Assembly: GCA_034336665.1 (NCBI GenBank)
Contig: CM067570.1
Span: 22,339,002 to 22,403,001 of the forward strand
Source of the DNA: Luscinia megarhynchos
Lineage: Eukaryota; Chordata; Aves; Passeriformes; Turdidae
DNA: 64,000 bases
Direction of reading: 5' to 3'
The stretch itself is not shown here. Below are more model-generated notes on this DNA. The model had not been told where the DNA came from, did not search any database, and saw only the letters and a program-made list of their open reading frames with translations. How positions within the stretch are numbered: the first letter of the stretch is position 1.

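Overview
The window is a single stretch of one vertebrate gene, titin (TTN), read on the minus strand from high to low coordinates. I resolve 77 coding exons (called w1 to w77 in transcript order) from the splice signals, the reading phase and the Ig/Fn3 domain pattern. The introns are short (mostly 80-700 bp) and nearly free of repeats. The only recognisable transposable element is a solo retroviral LTR that resembles LTRs I know from bird genomes. Both points suggest a bird, but the sequence alone does not give the species.

Layout, 5' to 3' of the gene: (1) 63773-49820, the D-zone of the A-band, built of 7-domain super-repeats Ig-Fn-Fn-Ig-Fn-Fn-Fn: the last three Fn3 domains of one repeat (the first of these incomplete), then four complete repeats. 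(2) 49712-4720, the whole C-zone: eleven consecutive 11-domain super-repeats Ig-Fn-Fn-Ig-Fn-Fn-Fn-Ig-Fn-Fn-Fn, exactly 121 domains by my count. C1 has one exon per domain. From the end of C2 to the start of C8 everything is fused into one giant exon (22011-39124) that carries 58 domains. (3) 4471-1812, the end of the A-band (Ig-Ig, Fn3, Fn3-Ig, Ig), including the Ig-Ig-Fn3 block known in mammals as A168-A170. (4) 1810-1, the last A-band Fn3, the titin kinase with its regulatory tail, the first M-band Ig and the beginning of the next. The gene continues beyond both ends of the window.

These parts make one protein that lies along the thick filament from the D-zone to the edge of the M-band. The Ig/Fn3 super-repeats bind myosin and myosin-binding protein C, and the kinase end signals and connects to M-band partners.

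Ten single-base reading-frame breaks are present in otherwise perfectly conserved coding sequence: nine +1 and one -1, of which eight +1 lie in the giant exon. Removing the eight extra bases gives 17,106 bp, the length I recall for the longest human TTN exon. I read them as sequence or assembly errors rather than gene decay. I found no new multi-gene system. The points most worth a second look are the frame breaks, the antisense solo LTR, the phase-0 introns that cut inside domains (including a 33-nt exon), and two stop-free introns whose length is a multiple of three.
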